The position numbers were made by a program, and so were the translations under genes. From positions 4,447,967 to 4,511,966 of the forward strand of contig CM060958.1 of the NCBI GenBank assembly GCA_030765055.1: 64,000 nucleotides of DNA, in the 5' to 3' direction. Origin of the DNA: Mantis religiosa (Eukaryota; Arthropoda; Insecta; Mantodea; Mantidae). The notes beneath the pieces were generated by a model that saw only the letters and a list, made by a program, of their open reading frames with translations, had not been told where the DNA came from and did no database searches. Of the stretch, positions 58,201 to 64,000 are shown piece after piece; the first letter of the stretch is position 1, and each line of letters opens with the position of its first letter.

Positions 58201-61200
58201 CAACTGACTCGTATTTTCTCGGTTAAGTAGGGTCCCTCATATATAATGATTGGACATGGTAGCTCTATGGTTAAGAGCAATCGGACGTAGACCGGGAGAT
58301 ACATGGTTCTAATCCCGGCCATAACATTAAATTTGGCAACTGACTCGTATTTTCTCGGTAAAGTAGGGTCTCTCATATATAATCATTGGCCATGGTAGCT
58401 CAATGGTTAAGAGCAATCGGACGTAGACCGGGAGATACATGTTTCTAATCCCGGCCATGATATTAAATTTTGCAACTGACTCGTATTTTCTCGGTAAAGT
58501 AGAGTCTCTCATATATAATCATTGGCTATGGTAGCTCAATGGTTAAGAGCATTCGGACGTAGACCGGGAGATACATGGTTCTAATCCCGGCCTTGACATT
58601 AAATTTTGCAACTGACTCGTATTTTCTCGGTAAAGTAGGGTCTCTCATATATAATGATTAGCTATGGTAGCTCTATGGTTAAGAGCATTAGGACGTAGAC
58701 CGGAGATACATGGTTCTAATCCCGGCCATGACATTAAATTTTGCAACTGACTCGTATTTTCTCGGTAAAGTAGGGTCTCTCATATATAATGTTTGGACAT
58801 GGTAGCTCAATGGTTAAGAGCAATCGGACGTAGACCGGGAGATACATGGTTCTAATCCCGGCCTTGACATTAAATTTTGCAACTGACTCGTATATTCTCG
58901 GTAAAGTAGGGTCTCTCATATATAATGATTAGCTATGGTAGCTCTATGGTTAAGAGCAATCGGACGTAGACCGGAGATACATGGTTCTAATTCCGACCAT
59001 GACATTAAATTTGGCAACTGACTCGTATTTTCTCGGAAAATTAGGGTCCCTCATATATAATGATTAGCTATGGTAGCTCTATGGTTAAGAGCAATCGGAC
59101 GTAGACCGGGAGATACATGGTTCTAATCACGGCCATGACATTAAATTTGGCAACTGACTCGTATTTTCTCGGTAAACTAGGGTCCCTCATATATAATGAT
59201 TAGCTATGGTAGCTCTATGGTTAAGAGCAATCGGACGTAGACCGGGAGATACATGGTTCTAATCCCGACCATGACATTAAATTTTGCAACTGACTCGTAT
59301 TTTCTCGGTAAAGTAAGGTCTCTCATATATAATGATTGGCCATGGTAGCTCAATGGTTAAGAGCATTCGGACGTAGACCGGAGATACATAGTTCTAATCC
59401 CGGCCATGACATTAAATTTGGCAACTGACTCGTATTTTCTCGGTAAAGTAGGGTCTCTCATATATAATGATTAGCTATGGTAGCTCAATGGTTAAGAGCA
59501 ATCGGACGTAGACCGGGAGATACATAGTTCTAATCCCGGCCATGACATTAAATTTGGCAACTGACTCGTATTTTCTCGGTAAACTAGGGTCTCTCATATA
59601 TAATGATTAGCTATGGTAGCTCAATGGTTAAGAGCAATCGGACGTAGACCGGGAGATACTTGGTTCTAATCCCGGCCATGACATTAAATTTGGCAACTGA
59701 CTCGTATTTTCTCGGTATATAAGGATCTCTCATATATAATGATTGGACATGGTAGCTCTATGGTTAAGAGCAATCGGACGTAGACCGGGAGATACATAGT
59801 TTTAATCCCGGCCATGACATTAAATTTGGCAACTGACTCGTATTTTCTCGGTAAAGTAGGGTCTCTCATATAAAATGATTGGACATGGTAGCTCAATGGT
59901 TAAGAGCAATCGGACGTAGACCGGGAGATACAAGGTTCTAATCCCGGCCTTGACATTAAATTTTGCAACTCACTCGTATTTTCTCGGTAAAGTAGGGTCT
60001 CTCATATATAATGTTTGGACATGGTAGCTCAATGGTTAAGAGCAATCGGACGTAGACCGGGAGATACATGGTTCTAATCCCGGCCTTGACATTAAATTTT
60101 GCAACCGACTCGTATTTTCTCGGTAAAGTAGGGTCTCTCATATATAATGATTAGCTATGGTAGCTCTATGGTTAAGAGCAATCGGACGTAGACCGGAGAT
60201 ACATGCTTCTAATTCCGACCATGACATTAAATTTGGCAACTGACTCGTCTTTTCTCGGAAAATTAGGGTCCCTCATATATAATGATTGGACATGGTAGCT
60301 CTATGGTTAAGAGCAATCGGACGTAGACCGGGAGATACATGGCTCTAATCCCGGCCATAACATTAAATTTTGCAACTAACTCATATTTTCTCGGTAAAGT
60401 AGGGTCTCTCATATATAATCATTGGCCATGGTAGCTCAATGGTTAAGAGCAATCGGACGTAGACCGGGAGATACATGGTTCTAATCCCGGCCATGACATT
60501 AAATTTTGCAACTGACTCGTATTTTCTCGGTAAAGTAGAGTCTCTCATATATAATCATTGGCTATGGTAGCTCAATGGTTAAGAGCAATCGGACGTAGAC
60601 CGGAGATACATGGTTCTAATCCCGGCCATGACATTAAATTTTGCAACTGACTCGTATTTTCTCGGTAAAGTAGGGTCTCTCATATATAATGATTGGCCAT
60701 GGTAGCTCTATGGTTAAGAGCAATCGGACGTAGACCGGGAGATACATGGTTCTAATCCCGGCCATGACATTAAGTTTGGCAACTGACTCGTATTTTCTCG
60801 GTAAACTAGGGTCCCTCATATATAATGATTGGCCATGGTAGCTCAATTGTTAAGAGCAATCGGACGTAGACCGGGAGATACATAGTTCTAATCCCGGCCA
60901 TGACATTAAATTTTGCAACTGACTCGTATTTTCTCGGTATACTAGGATCTCTCATATATAATGATTGGACATGGTAGCTCAATGGTTAAGAGCAATCGGA
61001 CGTAGACCGGAGATACATGGTTCTAATCCCGGCCATGACATTAAATTTTGCAACTGACTCGTATTTTCTCGGTAAAGTAGGGTCTCTCATATATAATGAT
61101 TGGCCATGGTAGCTCTATAGTTAAGAGCAATCGGACGTAGACCGGGAGATACATGGTTCTAATCCCGGCCATGACATTACATTTTGCAACTGACTCGTAT

Positions 61201-64000
61201 TTTCTCGGTAAAGTAGGGTCTCTCATATATAATGATTAGCTATGGTAGCTCTATGGTTAAGAGCAATCGGACGTAGACCGGAGATACATGGTTCTAATCC
61301 CGGCCATGACATTAAATTTTGCAACTGACTCGTATGTTCTCGGTAAAGTAGGGTCTCTCATATATAATGATTGGCCATGGTAGCTCTATGGTTAAGAGCA
61401 TTCGGACGTAGACCGGAGATACATGGTTCTAATCCCGACCATGACATTAAATTTTGCAACTGACTCGTATTTTCTCGGTATACTAGGATCTCTCATATAT
61501 AATGATTGGACATGGTAGCTCAATGGTTAAGAGCAATCGGACGTAGACCGGAGATACATGGTTCTAATCCCGACCATGACATTAAATTTTGCAACTGACT
61601 CGTATTTTCTCGGTAAAGTAGGGTCTCTCATATATAATGATTAGCTATGGTAGCTCTATGGTTAAGAGCGATCGGACGTAGACCGGGAGATACCTGGTTC
61701 TAATCACGGCCTTGACATTAAATTTTGCAACTGACTCGTATTTTCTCGGTATACTAGGATCTCTCATATATAATGATTGGACATGGTAGCTCAATGGTTA
61801 AGAGCAATCGGACGTAGACCGGAGATACATGGTTCTAATCCCGACCATGACATGAAATGTTGCAACTGACTCTTATTTTCTCGGTAAAGTAGGGTCTCTC
61901 ATATATAATGATTGGACATGGTAGCTCAATGTTTAAGAGCAATCGGACGTAGACCAGGAGATACCTGGTTCTAATCACGGCCTTGACTTTAAATTTTGCA
62001 ACTGACTCGTATTTTCTCGGTAAAGTAGGGTCTCTCATATATAATGATTGGACATGGTAGCTCAATGGTTAAGAGCAATCGGACGTAGACCGGAGATACA
62101 TGGTTCTAATCCCGACCATGACATTAAATTTTGCAACTGACTCGCATTTTCTCGGTAAAGTAGGGTCTCTCATATATAATGATTAGCTATGGTAGCTCTA
62201 TGGTTAAGAGCATTAGGACGTAGACCGGAGATACATGGTTCTAATCCCGGCCATGACATTAAATTTTGCAACTGACTCGTATTTTCTCGGTAAAGTAGGG
62301 TCTCTCATATATAATGATTGGCCATGTTAGCTCTATGGTTAAGAGCGATCGGACGTAGACCGGGAGATACCTGGTTCTAATCACTGCCTTGACATTAAAT
62401 TTTGTAACTGACTCGTATTTTCTCGGTAAACTAGGGTCCCTCATATATAATGATTAGCTATGGTAGCTCTATGGTTAAGAGCGATCGGACGTAGACCGGG
62501 AGATACATAGTTCTAATCCCGGCCATGACATTAAATTTGGCAACTGACTCGTATTTTCTCGGTAAACTAGGGTCCCTCATATATAATGATTAGCTATGGT
62601 AGCTCAATGGTTAAGAGCAATCGGACGCAGACCGGGAGATACCTGGTTCTAATCCCGACCATGACATTAAATTTGGCAACTGACTCGTAATTTCTCGGTA
62701 TACTAGGATCTCTCATATATAATGTTTGGACATCGTAGCTCTATGGTTAAGAGCAATCGGACGTAGACCGGGAGATACATAGTTCTAATCCCGGCCATGA
62801 CATTAAATTTGGCACCTGACTCGTATTTTCTCGGTAAACTAGGGTCCCTCATATATAATGATTAGCTATGGTAGCTCAATGGTTAAGAGCAATCGGACGT
62901 AGACCGGGAGATACCTGGTTCTAATCCCGACCATGACATTAAATTTTGTAACTGACTCGTAATTTCTCGGTAAAGTAGGGTCTCTCATATATAATGATTG
63001 GACATGGTAGCTCAATGGTTAAGAGCAATCGGACGTAGACCGGGAGATACACAGTTCTAATCCCGACCATGACATTAAATTTGGCAACTGACTCGTATTT
63101 TCTCGGTAAAGTAGGATCTCTCATATATAATGATTGGACATGGTAGCTCTATGGTTAAGAGCAATCGGACGTAGACCGGAGATACATGGTCCTAATCCCG
63201 ACCATGACATTAAATTTGGCAACTGACTCGTATTTTCTCGGTTAAGTAGGGTCCCTCATATATAATGATTGGACATGGTAGCTCTATGGTTAAGAGCAGT
63301 CGGACGTAGACCGGGAGATACATGGTTCTAATCCCGGCCATAACATTAAATTTTGCAACTGACTCGTTTTTTCTCGGTAAAGTAGGATCTCTCATATATA
63401 ATGATTAGCTATGGTAGCTCAATGGTTAAGAGCAATCGGACGTAGACCGGGAGATACATAGTTCTAATCCCGGCCATGACATTAAATTTGGCAACTGACT
63501 CGTATTTTCTCGGTAAAGTAGGGTCTCTCATATATAATGATTGGACATGGTAGCTCATTGGATAAGAGGAATCGGTCGTAGACCGGAGATACATGGTTCT
63601 AATCCCGACCATGACATTAAATTTTGCAACTGACTCGTATTTTCTCGGTAAAGTAGGGTCTCTCATATATAATGTTTGGACATGGTAGCTCAATGGTTAA
63701 GAGCAATCGGACGTAGACCGGGAGATACATGGTTCTAATCCCGGCCTTGACATTAAATTTTGCAACTGACTCGTATTTTCTCGGTAAAGTAGGGTCTCTC
63801 ATATATAATGATTAGCTATGGTAGCTCTATGGTTAAGAGCAATCGGACGTAGACCGGAGATACATGGTTCTAATTCCGACCATGACATTAAATTTGGCAA
63901 CTGACTCGTATTTTCTCGGAAAATTAGGGTCCCTCATATATAATGATTAGCTATGGTAGCTCTATGGTTAAGAGCAATCGGACGTAGACCGGGAGATACA
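46236..64000 (+). repeat. 136-bp tRNA-like satellite, about 130 monomers, open at the window edge
   Basis: The monomer is 135-136 bp: a spacer ('gacattaaatttggcaactg', 'actcgtattttctcggtaaa', 'gtagggtctctcatatataa') plus a 73-74-base tRNA-like segment ('ggtagctcaatggttaagag', 'caatcggacgtagaccggga', 'gatacatggttctaatcccg'). Monomers differ by a limited set of variants: 'ggacatgg/agctatgg/ggccatgg', 'ccgggaga/ccggaga', 'catag/catgg/cctgg', 'ggccatg/ggccttg/gaccatg', 'aatttgg/aattttg'. The order of variants shows nested higher-order repeats (see findings). Short minus-strand frames of 61 codons recur because of the repeat and are not genes. Confidence 0.97.
60425..60498 (+). tRNA. representative tRNA-like cloverleaf inside the 136-bp satellite (probable pseudogene)
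   Basis: Taken as an example; nearly every monomer has the same layout. Acceptor 60425-60431 (GCCATGG) pairs with 60491-60497 (CCATGAC) at six of seven positions. D stem GCTC/GAGC is perfect (60434-60437, 60447-60450). The anticodon arm ATCGG/CCGGG pairs at four of five with one G-T, loop ACGTAGA, formal anticodon GTA (Tyr) with C instead of the usual T at position 33. The variable loop has 5 bases. The T stem CATGG/CCCGG is weak (better in monomers with CCTGG), loop TTCTAAT. Discriminator A at 60498 and TTTT at 60504-60507. A box TAGCTCAATGG; B box GGTTCTAATCC, one off consensus. No intron is present. Whether it is transcribed or charged is unknown. Confidence 0.55.

Noticed and set aside
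46236..64000. Repeated 61-codon minus-strand frames (MRDPTLPRKYESV...) suggesting a repeat-protein gene family
   Set aside because: They span about 1.4 satellite monomers, change frame with the 135/136-bp period, have no known domain and recur only because the DNA repeats.
46236..64000. CRISPR-like array of regular repeats
   Set aside because: The period is 136 bp, with spacer and repeat parts equally conserved, in a eukaryotic setting with no cas genes. It is a satellite.

Overview
This is a eukaryotic window that is repetitive or mobile-element-derived almost throughout, and I recognise no host protein-coding gene in it. The mix of elements points to an arthropod, most likely an insect with a large repeat-rich genome: an RNase H-bearing I-type LINE, mariner and hAT remnants, a Ty3/gypsy LTR element, a Penelope-like GIY-YIG fragment, and two tRNA-headed SINE families. 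The exact lineage cannot be read from the sequence. Background DNA is AT-rich; the GC-rich islands (about 4.35-5.35 kb and 25-30 kb) are mobile elements.

Layout, left to right. 0.33-1.0 kb: deleted hAT element keeping the C-terminal dimerisation segment. 1.4-7.5 kb: fragments of an AT-rich interspersed family, a tRNA-like sequence, and a GC-rich repeat carrying an unclassified insertion with a 13-bp target duplication. 8.0-11.2 kb: a ~108-bp satellite headed by a tRNA-derived SINE ('SINE A'). 14.6-15.6 kb: a second SINE ('SINE B') whose body is amplified as a 120-bp tandem repeat. 15.9-17.4 kb: mariner end, Penelope endonuclease fragment, LINE 3' end and a long (ATC)n tract. 18.8-20.5 kb: a ~30-bp minisatellite with a 586-bp higher-order period. 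22.0-22.9 kb: dead mariner. 23.3-32.0 kb: a SINE A satellite array split by a decayed Ty3/gypsy element, which itself carries a second copy of the unclassified insertion. 32.6-35.06 kb: a ~138-bp satellite with a seven-monomer higher-order duplication. 35.75-41.44 kb: an apparently full-length LINE with both ORFs open and a 49-base A tail. 41.4-46.2 kb: AT-rich DNA with a (CAG)n tract, another SINE B copy and a mariner fragment. 46.2-64.0 kb, running off the edge: about 130 copies of a ~136-bp satellite.

The most striking feature is this last array. Each monomer contains a nearly complete tRNA cloverleaf: A box, a B box with one deviation, a 4-bp D stem, an anticodon arm with loop ACGTAGA, a T arm, an acceptor stem pairing at about six of seven positions and, in many monomers, a T4 run five bases past the discriminator. 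It can be read as a very large tandem field of tRNA-like genes or pseudogenes organised into nested higher-order repeats.

A common theme is the turning of short RNA-polymerase-III-type elements into satellite DNA: SINE A body into a 108-bp satellite, SINE B body into a 120-bp array, and a tRNA-like gene into the 136-bp array. Old DNA transposons and retroelements have inserted into and been cut by these arrays. The LINE at 35.75-41.44 kb is the only element here that looks young enough to be functional.
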